DNA from: Toxorhynchites rutilus septentrionalis
Taxonomy: Eukaryota; Arthropoda; Insecta; Diptera; Culicidae
Direction of reading: 5' to 3'
Assembly: GCF_029784135.1 (NCBI RefSeq)
Contig: NC_073745.1
Coordinates: 49,902,285-49,966,284 of the forward strand
Length of the DNA stretch: 64,000 nt
Positions 44,601 to 55,066 of the stretch are shown here, piece by piece. A program made the position numbers and the translations under genes. Below the pieces are notes generated by a model. That model was given only the letters and a program-made list of their open reading frames with translations. It was not told the origin of the DNA and did no database searches. Position 1 is the first letter of the stretch, and every line of letters begins with the position of its first letter.

Positions 44601-45352
44601 TGTATATTGCTGAATTGGCAGCGATACACTGGGCGCTGGACAGCGTCGCCTCACGACCTGTTGAACACTATTACATTGTAACGGATAGTCTTAGCTCTGT
44701 CGAAGCTATCCGTTCAGTGAGGCCGGAAAAGCACTCGCCGTACTTCCTTGAGAGAATACGAGAAATTTTGAGTGCTTTATCCAGACGCTGTTATGTCATT
44801 ACCTTTGTCTGGGTCCCTTCACATTGCTCAATTCTGGGTAATGAGAGGGCTGACTCATTAGCAAAGGTAGGTGCAATTGAAGGCGATATTTATCAGCGTC
44901 AAATCGCCTTCAATGAATTTTATTCTTTAGTCCGCAAAAATACCATAGTTAACTGGCAACGCAAATGGAACGAAGATGAATTGGGCCGGTGGCTCCACTC
45001 GATTATCCCTAAGGTTAGCCTCAAACCATGGTTCAAAAGTCTGGACTTGAGCCGGGACTTTATTCGCACCTTCTCCCGACTCATGTCCAATCACTGTTCG
45101 TTAGATGCGCTACTCTTTCGTATTAATCTTGCCGACAACAATCTTTGTGTTTGTGGCCAAGGTTACCACGACATCGAGCACGTTGTTTGGTCGTGCGAGC
45201 TGTATCTTGTCGCCAGATCGAATTTAGTAGTCACCCTTCGGGCCCGAGGAAGGCAGCCCAATGTGCCGGTGAGAGACGTGTTGGCTCGGTTAGACCTTGA
45301 TTACATGTCCCAAATATATGTATTCCTTAAAGCTATCGATCTTCGTGTGTGA
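41669..45352 (+). CDS. I-clade LINE ORF2: AP endonuclease, reverse transcriptase, RNase H
   Basis: 1227 codons, starting MSNLNREVGD. The endonuclease has QWNCRSL, SETWLS, LILGDFNSHGTAWG and GSDHLPI (about residues 10-225). The RT has YRPIAMLSCIRKLLEK, FRRGKGTNDCLALLSSEI, SVFLDIKGAFDSVS, MGLPQGSCLSPLLYNFYV and LADDGVVSV (about 490-660; Leu replaces the usual Tyr of YADD). RNase H has its four acidic residues in FTDGSS (about 946), AELAAIHWAL, TDSLSSVEAI and GNERADSLAK (about 1057). A C-terminal Cys/His knuckle is at CVCGQGYHDIEHVVWSC (about 1159). Everything needed for target-primed reverse transcription appears present. Confidence 0.95.
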   Translation: MSNLNREVGDITVLQWNCRSLIPKLDTFKFLIHKLNCDVFALSETWLSSQNDLSFHDFNIIRLDRDDRYGGVLLGINKCHSFFRIDLPSIGGIEAVACHANIRGKDLCIVSLYWPPRAAVSRKQLVDMCSLLPEPRLILGDFNSHGTAWGEQYDDNRSSLIYDLCNSFNMTVLNTGETTRVPKPPAKPSALDLSLCSNSLSLDCKWNVIQDPNGSDHLPIKISITNGLNSSESINMAYDLTRHIDWKKYADAIALAINSRDGLPPLEEYNFISRLIYNSAVRAQTKPIPGSTIRRRPPNPWWDGQCSKLYGDKSNAFKAFRKRGTPENFQKYLDLENQFKNLIKGKKRAYWRNFVGGLSRETSMKKLWKVARNMRNRSSSNESEEYSHRWIFNFARKVCPDSAPVQRIIRDIPQDRCDLDSEFSMVEFSLALISCNNSAPGSDRIKFNLLKNLPDVAKHRLLNLFNRFLEHNIVPDDWRQVRVIAIQKPGKPASDFNSYRPIAMLSCIRKLLEKIILFRLDRWVETNGLLSDTQYGFRRGKGTNDCLALLSSEIQLAYAEKKQMASVFLDIKGAFDSVSIEVLSDKLQSRGLPPLLNNMLYNLLCEKHLNFSHGDSAVSRVSYMGLPQGSCLSPLLYNFYVSDIDNCLTQNCSLRQLADDGVVSVVGSNESDLQESLQDTLNNFSTWAIGLGIEFSTEKTEMVVFSRKHRPAKPKLQLLGKPITHAMSFKYLGVWFDSKCTWGAHIRYLSKKCQQRINFLRTITGTWWGAHPEDLIMLYRTTILSVMEYGSFYFQSAAKTHLIKLERIQYLCLRIALGCMPSTHTMSLEVLAGLLPLKDRFNLLSLRFLIRCKVMNPLVIGNFEQLIELNFHSGFMSSYHEFVSMQVDPSSYIPNRVCFPDYINSSVHFDLSMKQDIHGTSDYLRSRIVQTIFDAKYGDINCDNMYFTDGSSMNESTGFGVFNEFFSTSHSLQNPCSVYIAELAAIHWALDSVASRPVEHYYIVTDSLSSVEAIRSVRPEKHSPYFLERIREILSALSRRCYVITFVWVPSHCSILGNERADSLAKVGAIEGDIYQRQIAFNEFYSLVRKNTIVNWQRKWNEDELGRWLHSIIPKVSLKPWFKSLDLSRDFIRTFSRLMSNHCSLDALLFRINLADNNLCVCGQGYHDIEHVVWSCELYLVARSNLVVTLRARGRQPNVPVRDVLARLDLDYMSQIYVFLKAIDLRV

Positions 45353-45839
45353 TTGTCCTTATACCCTTAGTTTTTCCTTTTCCTTTTCCTTTGTGAGAGA
45401 TCGGATCCCTTCTTAAGAATAAGATGAAATGTAAATACATATTAAATATAAGATAGGTTTAAGAATTGAGTGTGATGAGTGTGATTGAGAGTGTGATTGA
45501 GAGTGTGAGTGTGATCAATGTCAACATATCCTCATATCCCCTCCTTTTCCTGAAGAAAATATGTCACTTTTCTAAACTCGAGTTGACCGCGAGTAATCGG
45601 TTTCCTATATTATTAACATTAGAATTAAGGAAAAATGTATATATACTAGTAACAATACAGTAAAGAGTTCGGCTCCTTTAAACCTATGTAACTGAGCCTG
45701 TAAAAATAAACGATTTAAATAAAAAAAAAAAAATAGGAATCTATTCCTCCTCATAAATCGTCAGCGCGAACTAAACCCTCCATTCGGGTACGTTTGATTC
45801 TATAACTGCTTGATATGGTGAAATTCTCTATTCTCTATT

Positions 45840-47850
45840 CATATGATATATTTCGTATTCTTCGCTAACGCATTCAATGGCGCCACAACAATACCCCGAT
45901 CAGACTTCTGTACTTGCTCTCCCCCTCAAGTGGCTTACTCTGTCCAGCATCCTTCACGTATCAAGGATCTAATGGTCCACTTGTTGGCTTTGCGTTCTGT
46001 AGATCGTATTTTTCAGCTAAATTTTCGAAGATCGCCAAAATCTGTTATCTCGAAGTGTAAATAAACGCCATATTGTCACCAGCAACCAAAAGATCGTCTA
46101 TGTAAATAGGATTTAGACATTGTTCTCTCCATGATTTTTTATGTATAAACACAGATTAGATTTTACTTACCGGAACCCCGCTTTGATAAGTACCTGGTGT
46201 AAGCGTTTGTTTCAACACCTTGCAGATTGCTTTAGCCTATAAACGCTTTTTAGTAAACGACACGCTGAACCTTCTTCCCCTGTAGTTACGAATCCAGGTG
46301 GTTGACGCATATACACCCAAACTAGCGTTGCCAGAAAACATGTCATCTTTGGCAGAAAAGATGCCATTTCCTGGTCATGGGAGTCAAATGCGCAAATAAT
46401 GAGCTATTTTGAAGCTTAAAAATGGTTTGTATGTATGCGAGCAGACATCTTTTTCTGTAAACCCATCTACAACCGATGATACGCTTGTTCGAAGATGCCT
46501 GAACCAACTCCCACGTTCGATCCATACCATGAGATTCCATTTCATCATTCATGACTGCCATTCAAAACACTTCATCGGCACGCTTCTGCGAATCTTGAAA
46601 ACTTGGCGATTCGAACCTTTCACACGTCAACAGGTTTACTCCTTCACTGTAACGCTTCGCCAGAATTCCTTTGTTAGTTCTGATGGAATCACGAAACCAC
46701 AAGAAAGCTAATTTTCATCAGATGTCCCATTATACGAAGTCGATTCCACTTCCGCTACCGGCAACTCGTCACTGGAAGCATCCTCGAACGGTATCTCTTC
46801 TGCATCAGGCTTCGGTTCCGACTGCCTGTTCCCATCGCTTACCTCATTTCCGGAGCATGGGAATTTATATCCTGGACAGGTTTTTTTTTATTAAGCATCA
46901 CGGATTGTGTCATTATGTGTGTTCAGGAAAAATACCAATTTCACAGCTTTCATATCGCATTTCTGACGTCTCACCTTGGGAACGTATACCAATGCCTCTC
47001 TTCCAAAAAAGCATGCATATTTTTGTAATTAGGTACCAGAACCTTTTCTTCAACCCGGATTCCGCTAATAAACATCGCATCATTTCCGTTAGGCTACGGT
47101 TCTACGGACTATACGGTACAGTTTGCTACAGAACAATTCCTGTGGCTCGAAAAGAACCGCTGTAGAGAATTTCCTGCATATTCTCCTCCTTCATCCGCAC
47201 GAATTATTTTCGGCATCCGTCCGAATTTTTCTGTCTTCTGTCTTCTGCTTCGCTTTTTTTCTTTAGGAGGTAAACAATGGTAAAACTCGAAAAATCAATC
47301 ATCGTTATGATATAGCGATTCCCACGTCACTGTGCAAATGATCTGACTTCTGTCTTCGCTTCAGACGCAGGAAATGGAGTTCGGATCATTTCACCTCAGA
47401 ACATACCTCGCAAACAGACTATTGCACCAGGATTCGGATGTCTAAGCTCTCGATGCCATGTATGCTAGCAATTACAACAGCAACAACAGATCCATTTTTC
47501 GCAATTCTACAACCAGCCTTATCAAAAGTAACAGTGTACCCCTCATCAGTAATTCTACTGTTTGTTAGCAAATTTCCTTTCAATGTCGGAACAAACAAAA
47601 CATTCTTCACTTGGATCTTCTGCGGTTTTCCATCACCATAAACCGCTGCCAGCTGTCGATTACCGGACCATTCGAATACACTTTGCTACCGTCGGCAAGC
47701 GTTATTGATACACTAGTACCCGGCGTCGCCAAGATATTTGTTTCCATCGAAATGTGTTCCCTAACACAGCCATCAAAACCAAAGTGCCTTACATGGCGTT
47801 TGTTCAAATTATTCACTTACACAGCAAAAATGTTCAATTCAATTCGAAAA
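45840..47850 (-). pseudogene. Ty1/copia gag-pol remnant
   Basis: Minus strand, high to low: protease/pre-integrase pieces (SVSITLADGSKVYSNGPVID at about 47.7 kb; NVLFVPTLKGNLLTNSRITD and GYTVTFDKAGCRIAKNGSVV at about 47.5 kb); then a long decayed stretch; then the RT start (NDEMESHGMDRTWELV, NKRIIGCRWVYRK at about 46.4-46.56 kb); and decayed RT to about 45.85 kb with RLKQSARC-like and YxDD-region traces. Many stops. No LTRs recognised. Confidence 0.75.
46310..46462 (+). repeat. dispersed repeat, second copy of 20496-20632
   Basis: Same landmark order as the first copy, with one extra AGATGCC-like duplication near its start. It lies inside the copia remnant, so it inserted there. Confidence 0.7.
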
Positions 47851-47891
47851 TTGTTTCATTCAATGAATACAAACAAAAGATTGCTAAGCCA

Positions 47892-47942
47892 ACGGTAGTC
47901 CTACATCAATCTTGCGGTTGTATCATAGATATAACCCATCCA
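47892..47942 (+). repeat. dispersed repeat with TATCATAGATATAACCC core
   Basis: Shares ACGGTAGTCCTAC, GCGGTTGTATCATAGATATA and CCCA with the copies at 37644, 58374 and 63395. Confidence 0.75.
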
Positions 47943-49359
47943 TTTTTTTACAAGGGCAACAGCAAAACGGGCTGGGCCCATAACCTGTTAAACCTTAAAA
48001 AAGTAAACACGACTTTCAGGAGTGTAACAAAAAGTAATTTATTCAACGATTAACAGTCTTCACCAGAGATGCCAACCTTCCTGATTTTTTTAGGGTTTCC
48101 CAGACGTTTTGATACGTTCCCTGACATTCTGACAAACACTCAATTTTGCCTGATTTTTCTGAAATGATCCTGATTCTTCCTTATTTTTGTACTTTTTAGT
48201 TTATCAGAACGAAAGTTATTCGTAAATAAATACTGGAATACTGTCAAAATTTTCTTGGTTGAAAATGATCCGGGCTGTCATGATAGCTCTCCGGCCGACC
48301 CATGTATATTATTTATATTGAATTGAAATACAAAGCTGTACCGAGCATCATTGTGGCTAATGGTCATTAAAAATCGACTGAATAAGCTTTTCCCAAATAA
48401 GTGAATTTGTGAAAATTCCGAATTATTTTCATTACGCACAAAAGTCTAAAGGCTTTTCAAAACAGTGCTAGATAATTTCATGAATCCGGAATATCTCAAG
48501 GTTTCATGGAATAATAACGGAATAAAGTTAAAGGAACAACATGACCTTGTATGATGTGTATGAACAAGCAGCCGCAATGTTATTGATGACGGAATACGTT
48601 TCAGAGTGTAATATTACCCAAGAGAAACTTTTTCGAATTCAAAGTAATTGATAGTTTATTTAACATTTGCTCGGCAGATTCAAAGTAGAATAAACTTTAT
48701 TGGTGAAACTATCTATATAAATTAAAAGCACGGTGTCACGGTGTTTGTTGACGAACTCCTTCGGAACAGCTCGACCGATTTTGATGAAATTATGCAGAAA
48801 AAACTTGGTAAGCATGAGAATAGGCTGTAAACTATATGCGATACCGCTAGGATACCGATTACTAAATATTTAATACTCCAGTTTTTTTTTCTCAAATTTT
48901 GCTTCAAACAATACATATCACCACAAATTTGAGCCCACATACCCTATTTTCCATCGCGATCTTAGTAGTTTTGTTAAGACAATATTCAAATAATTTAACC
49001 GTCGATCGTTTCTCAAACAGAACAAATTTATCTGTGTTGTTAAATGACAGATAGTGCCAGATCGAACTTTCATCCAGACATTCGCAAGTAACCTCACTTC
49101 GTCTGGAGTCAGGCGTATCGCCGGCGAGCTGGAAGTATTTTCGAATGAGCACAATCAATTATTGAAATACTTAAAATCACACTTGCTTGGTTTACAAAAT
49201 GACAATCACGTTATTGTCATCAATTCTGATAACATCTGCTGGAGAGCAGTCTAGATTCTAGATTCAGTGCGCAAGCGTTACGAAGGGCGTTAGAAGGTGT
49301 TTGCACAATGACGCGAGAAATTGTGATTCGAAGAAAAAACAATAATCTGGAACTCATCG

Positions 49360-51354
49360 TTAACACTAGAACTACCAATCGGTCAAAATGACCGGTTATA
49401 AAATTTGTTCGCAAGATTTTGTATTGAAATTTATTTTTATATTTTTCAATGATGTTATGACTTTTTCTATTCTATTTTCTATGTATTGATCAATATTATG
49501 AATTGTTTTGGTCTCTCACTTTCAATTTTTCTGATATACATATGTTGTATACCTATTTATATCGATCGGTCAAAATGACCGGTCGTGATTTTTAATGTTT
49601 CTAATTCCAAAATTGCTTATAAACAACGTCGATCTACCACTACGATGCCAGCCAATCCAAATTTCCGGAACAATTACTGCTTCTAAACCACAGAATTTGG
49701 GAGTTTTGTAGATTTTTTTAATATATTGTGATGCAATTTTATTTTCTTATTGACAGTTGTTGCATACGGTAGAAATAGGTAATGTTGAAATTAGCGCAGT
49801 TGAAATACTCACAATATTGTGGGCGCATGATTAAAAAAAAATACAGTTATAGTAGTTTACAGTGTAAGTAAGTTGTGAATATTTGTATTATATTGAGGGA
49901 AAAATAACAATTTTCTAAAAATATATTTTTATCTAGTTATAAAACTTAACCCAAGATTACCGAGACTCCCGAACATATCTAGAGTTTTAGAGGACGTAAC
50001 AGATTCCAAAGAAAACTTTTTTGATATCGATCAAGATGTTTATGAAATTAAATTCTGAAATTTGACCAGTATCTGAAATATAGATCATAAGAAAAAATGT
50101 TTGTTTCTTCAGAGAGCAACAGTAAAGAGAATCAATTTACGTAGACCAAGAAGAATGTTGATATTGTCGTCATCTTCGGATGAGAATTACCGTCAACATA
50201 GCTATAATTTCTGCTGATGGAACTATCTGTACAAAAAGCTGAGTGCACTCCAGGAAGGATATAAATAAACAGCATTTTCAAAGCCATAATTGGAGGGGTG
50301 GAGTTTGTGTATATGTAAAAATACCTAAGTATATGTGTGAATATTATCACTCCTAACAATCGTCATATCCACAAACGTGGAAAAAGGAAGTCACGAATCG
50401 TTCATTTGGAGGGAACGCATAGCATTTTGTACTTTTGATACAGTGTACGATGAAGTGTTGCTCTAATTTACTCCAAACTTTGATCGATCGGCTAGAAAAA
50501 ACGGCTGAACGTCTCAATATGAAATGTTCACAGAAGTTTAGGGGATACACTATGCTAAATATTTACCTGCTAACATTCGAATTTACTACACTATTTGAAA
50601 AAATTATAGAAGATTTTCTAAAATAGTATAAAAAAACGTAATTTTGACACTTTTTTAAAATTGATGTAAAAAGTTCAAATATTTTTTTGTCAAAGCAACA
50701 AATTACTTTAATTAACTTTTAATTAACTTTATAAAGAATTTATTGGAGTTTTCAAAACCACCTCTCCGTTTGCGATGTTATTAAGGGTACCTTTTCATTC
50801 AAACAAAAATATTTTTGCATGTAAAAGTCCAATATGAATGTTATAAGAATCAAATGAAAGCTGTTTAATAAGGTTGATTGGTATTGTTATTGAGTTGGTT
50901 AGCAAAATATTGTGTTAGTCTACAAAAAGTTCGATAAAACAGGAAGAAATCAATTTTTTATTACTTCTGGATAGTTTTGTCCACAACATTTACATACACC
51001 CAAATAAAAATATGTCCATAACATATTCTAAAACAAGAGGGGTTTGAGCTTAAAAATAATATGCATCCCATCATCATAAGTTGATTTCTCAAGAAGTTAC
51101 AGCATTTCAAAAATCACTCTGTTTCTCAAACTTTTTTGTCGAGTGTATGTCTAAATAAAAATACAAATTAAAATACTATATTTTATGCAAATAGATGTAT
51201 TTATTATGTACTTGCAATATCAGAATTAAATATATTTTCTCCTCTGTAAAAATTTTTCGAATTTTAATATTTTGATAAGTAAACATTACACCGGTCAAAA
51301 TGACCGGTTTGGTAGAAATAGGTATATAACAACTGTCGGTAGTTCTAGTGTTAA
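49360..51354. mobile_element. piggyBac-like element, TTAA duplication, TIR CACTAGAACTACC
   Basis: TTAA at 49360-49363 and 51351-51354 enclose inverted ends CACTAGAACTACC and GGTAGTTCTAGTG. Length is about 2.0 kb. Three CCGGTCAAAATGACCGGT-type palindromes lie near the ends (49380, 49567 and 51291). A short plus-strand piece at about 50.1-50.2 kb (RRPRRMLILSSSSDENY) resembles the acidic N-terminus of some piggyBac transposases, but the DDD core is absent, so this is non-autonomous. The interior also contains a diverged arm of the long-TIR Tc element (about 50980-51130). Confidence 0.85.
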
Positions 51355-51383
51355 CGCACATCGTTCATACGACTCTCTCAATG

Positions 51384-51588
51384 TTCTTCTTCAATAGCAC
51401 TAACGTTCCCAACGTTCGCCTTCTCATCGTAGTATTACTTGCGTCATTTTTAGTATTACTTAGTTGAGATTTTCATACTAAACCACACGCCTTGAATGTA
51501 TTCTGAGTAGCAAGCTCTAGAATGTGTGTGCCACAATGCAAGTCAGAAGAAATATCTTATAGGAAAAATGCCCGACCGTTCCGAAAGA
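51384..51588 (-). mobile_element. Feilai-type SINE, diverged antisense copy
   Basis: Reverse complement of 56090-56328 with many substitutions: CTTCTTCAATAGCACTAACG, AGTATTACTTGCGTCATTTT, CACGCCTTGAATG and AGCAAGCTCTAGAAT all align in order. The tRNA-like head is mostly lost. It sits in the Helitron coding remnant. Confidence 0.8.
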
Positions 51589-53515
51589 ACAAGATAAATA
51601 TTGCACAAACATTAGACAACGTGATTCTGTCACAGGTACCCCATTCATTATGAACATCATTACTCATTTTGAAATAATATTTATGAATAGCTATATCAGA
51701 CGAATAAAATAAAGGAGTGCGTTCGATGGATTTTATTTGTATCGTATGATGTCATTATATGATGTCGTGAGCTGTACCAACAATTTATGGTCGACATGTA
51801 CGCGACGGTAGAGAGCGAAGGACTGTGATTCCTACGACCTAATCAACATAAGTGGCTTGAGGAAGAATACATTCACTTGGGAAACGCTATCATGAGCAAC
51901 GCCGTCAGAGTCAAAATTATCCGAATGGATTGCAATTTTGCTTTCTGAAATACGTTCGACTCAAGTCCAATCGAGTTGTGCAAATATGTCAACCTTCCGA
52001 CGCAATTCGACATAGACAACATTGAGCTCCGTGTTCCATTTCCGTGAAGCAAAAATGCAGAATGGATGTTCGGGAGGAATAAACACGCTTATAAACCATT
52101 TTTTTAATGAAAGCTATTTCTATATATCAAAAATGTGTTCGATGTGAAAAAGCGACTCATTCCCTGTAAATGGGGGATAAATCATGAACGAAAATTTTGT
52201 CTGAAGATGATTTTATGTTATGTAGTTTTGGTGGTAATGCAAGGAAAATTATAGACAAAAAGTTAAGTTAGGGTAAGGACTATGTCTTGTATGTGTTTAA
52301 ACGATATCGACTGATCATGAAATTCGATCGAGTTTCAAATCAATCGGATTCCGGAATATGAATAACTGTTCAATACTGTTACCGCAATAATGGTGATTAG
52401 AAACCTTAATTGCCTTGCATGGTAAATGGAATATCTACAAAGCGTTGTCATAGAGATTTCACCAACGACGCGATCGTAAGCGTAGGCGAATATATAATAT
52501 ATCATCGAATAAATACTGATTCACAAATCGTGTCATTCACAAACATCAACAACACAGACATATTGTAGTTCTTTAAAACTTTCAAACACGCTTAAAATAC
52601 ATTAGCTATGTTTTGGTAGAACAACCTTTGCCGGGTCAGCTAGTACTAAATATAACTATTATCGAATCAAATTAGATCAACATTGTAAAACACTTAACAA
52701 TTCAACTACCGCTGATAGACTTTCCTCATTTCAAAGTATTGAAGGAAATTCTGAAAATTGATTTCCCAGCAATTCCCTGTAGTGATGCTGTAGGTTTTTG
52801 GGAAAAATATAAACGATCATAAGAACCCTGCAAAATTCTCTCAATGGCAAAAACCTCAACTCTATGACCAGCACAAAAAATACGAAAAAAAATGGTTGGG
52901 AGTATACAATTTTTAAGCTGCATTGAAGAATACGAAAGATTGTAGAACAAAATAATAAAAATGATATTTTTATAATTTCGAGGAAAACTAGCTTGAAGTT
53001 TGGTGCTATAAGGGGTTTTTTATTGAGAATTCAAAACAATTTCGATACGCTATTCATGCTGCATGTGTGATTTTCCAAATCTAATAAATGTTTTATGTAG
53101 CTTACGAAATGCTTAACCTATTACAATCAATAACTCGAAAATTTTAATTTTGCGACTTGGTTCCCTCTGACTTTACACCGACCATATGTAAGTCCGCTTT
53201 TAAAAATGATGTTTGTGTTTTAATAAAAATCGCCACGGACTTTCCGGGCAACCCAAATTGGGCTATCCTGATTTCTTCCTGATTTTTATTGTTATTGTAT
53301 ATGTTATTTATTGAAAATTATAGTTATCAACTCTGGTCTTTACAAATCGAGGTTCTTTAGCTATAAGGGAAAATAAGAATGGATGCTACGCTATTACTAT
53401 GTGAACTTTTGGTTGAACAAAATTGACAGCATACGGAGGATGCACCGATGTGCGTTGTACTTACTATCACTGATGAGATTGGTATCTAATTTGCTGAAAA
53501 AGACTCCGTACTCAC

Positions 53516-55066
53516 CCTCATACACCGTTGTGATCCCGTACTGCGTCTTGCTCATGCATCCGTATCCGGTAATGTCACCATGATACAGCTCTCCCTTGTA
53601 CGTCCGCTCGTTCCCGGTCAGTTCCCCGATCCCATCGATCTGCCCAACCTTCCAGATACCCTCGTACTTCATCCGACCGTGCTTCGCATGTTTTTCGCTG
53701 AACTCGTACGGACTAAATCGGTACACCGGTTGTTTCGCCGTCGGATCCATCTTGAGATTATGCATCACATGCGACTTCAAACTGTTCAGCCAAAGCAACT
53801 TATCGGCGAAGTTCAACGTGTAGCACCGCAACACCTCCTCCGGCGTAATGATGTTGATCATGAAGCGAAGCTTCTCCTTGTGGCGACTCTTCAACGCATC
53901 CGTTACCTCCGTTGATATCCAAACCAACTCCAGTGGGTACGCAACGATCTGCGATCCAACCAGATAGCACAACATATCGGAGAACAGAACCATTCTGGGA
54001 GATGTGGAGAAAATGTTTACCTCGAGCAGTTTAAGGGGAACATCCGACGAGTCCAAAATAACCCTTCGATGGGCTTCCTTGAGAGGGTACCACCGGATGT
54101 TCTCCTCGCGGAGCCAAAATTCTTTCGTTGTTTTAGTCAGTTTACCCATCTCTTCGCTAACCTCTTCGTTCATAAACTTGAGCCATTCACTTTTGATATT
54201 GAGCAAGCGGGTTTCCACCGCCTCACTGAGCGATTTGTTTGTGTTGACTAGAACCTCTATCAAATCGATTTTGTTCTGCACATTATCCAGGTAAACTTGT
54301 AACAACTTTTGCTCCGGTTCGTGCATCAACCCGAGGCAATCACTGTCGCAGTAACATTTTACGATCAATCTGTACAGATAGTGCAACTCCTCGTGCATCA
54401 GCAGGGACACAACTTTGGTCAGATCGTTTTCGAGCAGATATTTGCGGAGAGATTTTAAATTAAGCAGCAACATGTAGAAGAGTCTCGTGCAGGATCGGTA
54501 GAAAAAATGTGGCGAAAGAGTATTCGAGGTTTTTTTCAGTGTGCTGGAAAGGTTGTGTTCTTTGAAGTGTTTCAACAGCGATTGAACTGTGGTTTGTTCG
54601 TTGGTGTATATCCGTAGCACTTCTCTGTTGATGGGCAGATGATTTACCAGAATTAGACTGTCGCTGGCTAGAATCATCGGGACGTCCTCTAAATTGTGCA
54701 CGCCTTCTTCGCCGAACAGATGGCACAGTCGCTTCCTGTCACCACATTCGTAGTTCAGGCTGCTCTCGTCGGACTTCACATCGTGTATCCTCAGATCACT
54801 GGTGAGCACATACGTCTGGAAATATCCGCTACTCACGTCCAGTATATGTTTGAAACGGTTGAGCAAAGTAGGAGTACTAGCACTGCAGAGTGTGAGATTG
54901 GTATCGAGAGAGGCTTGATTCTTGTTGGTGTCACCCCACAGGAAAAGATTACCTTCTATTGTTAGGGCCGACGAATAGTCGCAACATGTGGCTATCTTGT
55001 CAACATTGTACAGCTCAAGGTGGATGATTTTGTCGCGCCGGATGTGGTCGCCCGTACCAAGTTGGC
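53516..55066 (-). CDS. Als2: alsin exon: RCC1 end, DH/PH region, first MORN repeats
   Basis: 1551 bp between acceptor TTTGTTTGCAG and donor GAGG|GTGAGT. It encodes 516 residues beginning with an RCC1 blade (GQLGTGDHIRRD, LTIEGNLFLWGDT). Next is a helical DH-like region (about 150-330: LLLNLKSLRKYLLENDLTKV, VYLDNVQNKIDLIEVLVNT), a PH-like region (about 340-450: LEVNIFSTSPRMVLFSDMLC, TLNFADKLLWLNSL), and MORN repeats (YEGIWKVGQIDGIGEL, YKGELYHGDITGYGCM). This order is diagnostic of alsin, a GEF acting on endosomal Rab5 and Rac in characterised homologues. The exon starts mid-RCC1, so N-terminal exons are missing: the visible gene gives about 1148 residues against about 1650 in human alsin. Confidence 0.95.

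Larger units (their letters stand above)
39618..45732 (+). mobile_element. full-length I-clade LINE with 10-bp TSD and poly-A tail
   Basis: ATAGGAATCT occurs at 39608-39617 and again at 45733-45742, immediately after a poly-A run (45718-45732). The element starts CATTCTTCGCCG, a common non-LTR 5' start. It has a 487-bp 5' UTR, two uninterrupted overlapping ORFs and a 380-bp 3' UTR. Length is about 6.1 kb. Orientation is antisense to the host gene Als2. MosquI-like is my best family guess from memory of mosquito I-clade elements. Intact ORFs, TSD and tail mark it as a candidate source copy. Confidence 0.92.
48712..52643 (+). mobile_element. Helitron/Helentron-type element, decayed and interrupted
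   Basis: The 5' end is TCTATATAAATTAAAAGC followed by CGGTGTTTGTTGACGAACTC and CCGATTTTGATGAAATT, the conserved start of insect Helitron-like elements. The 3' end is CCTTTGCCGGGTCAGCTAG at 52643. Plus-strand coding debris matches Helitron Rep proteins: HNQLLKYLKSHLLGLQNDNH and VIVINSDN (about 49.15-49.24 kb); RREK-type and NNLEL residues up to 49359; HRSYDSLN resuming at 51358; QFMVDMYATVESEGL and EEEYIHLGNAI (about 51.78-51.9 kb). The frame is broken by stops. Removing the TTAA element rejoins two halves of one conserved motif. Confidence 0.75.
48064..53335. mobile_element. hAT-type element with 8-bp TSD, hosting a Helitron
   Basis: GTCTTCAC (48056-48063) and GTCTTTAC (53336-53343) flank inverted ends CAGAGATGCCAACCTTCCTG and its mirror GTTATCAACTCTG. 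Subterminal CCTGATTTTT motifs recur on both sides. Size is 5.3 kb including nested elements, about 1.3 kb without them. No transposase recognised in what remains. The one-base difference between duplicates fits an older insertion. Confidence 0.8.
37620..53515 (-). other. Als2: 15.9-kb TE-filled intron of Als2
   Basis: The GT at 53515-53514 (minus strand GTGAGTACGG) and AG at 37621-37620 bound an intron that interrupts a MORN repeat. All other Als2 introns resolved in the window are 60-68 bp, so this one has been expanded by insertions. 37620-38160 and 53344-53514 contain no feature beyond one dispersed repeat at 37644-37702. Confidence 0.85.
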
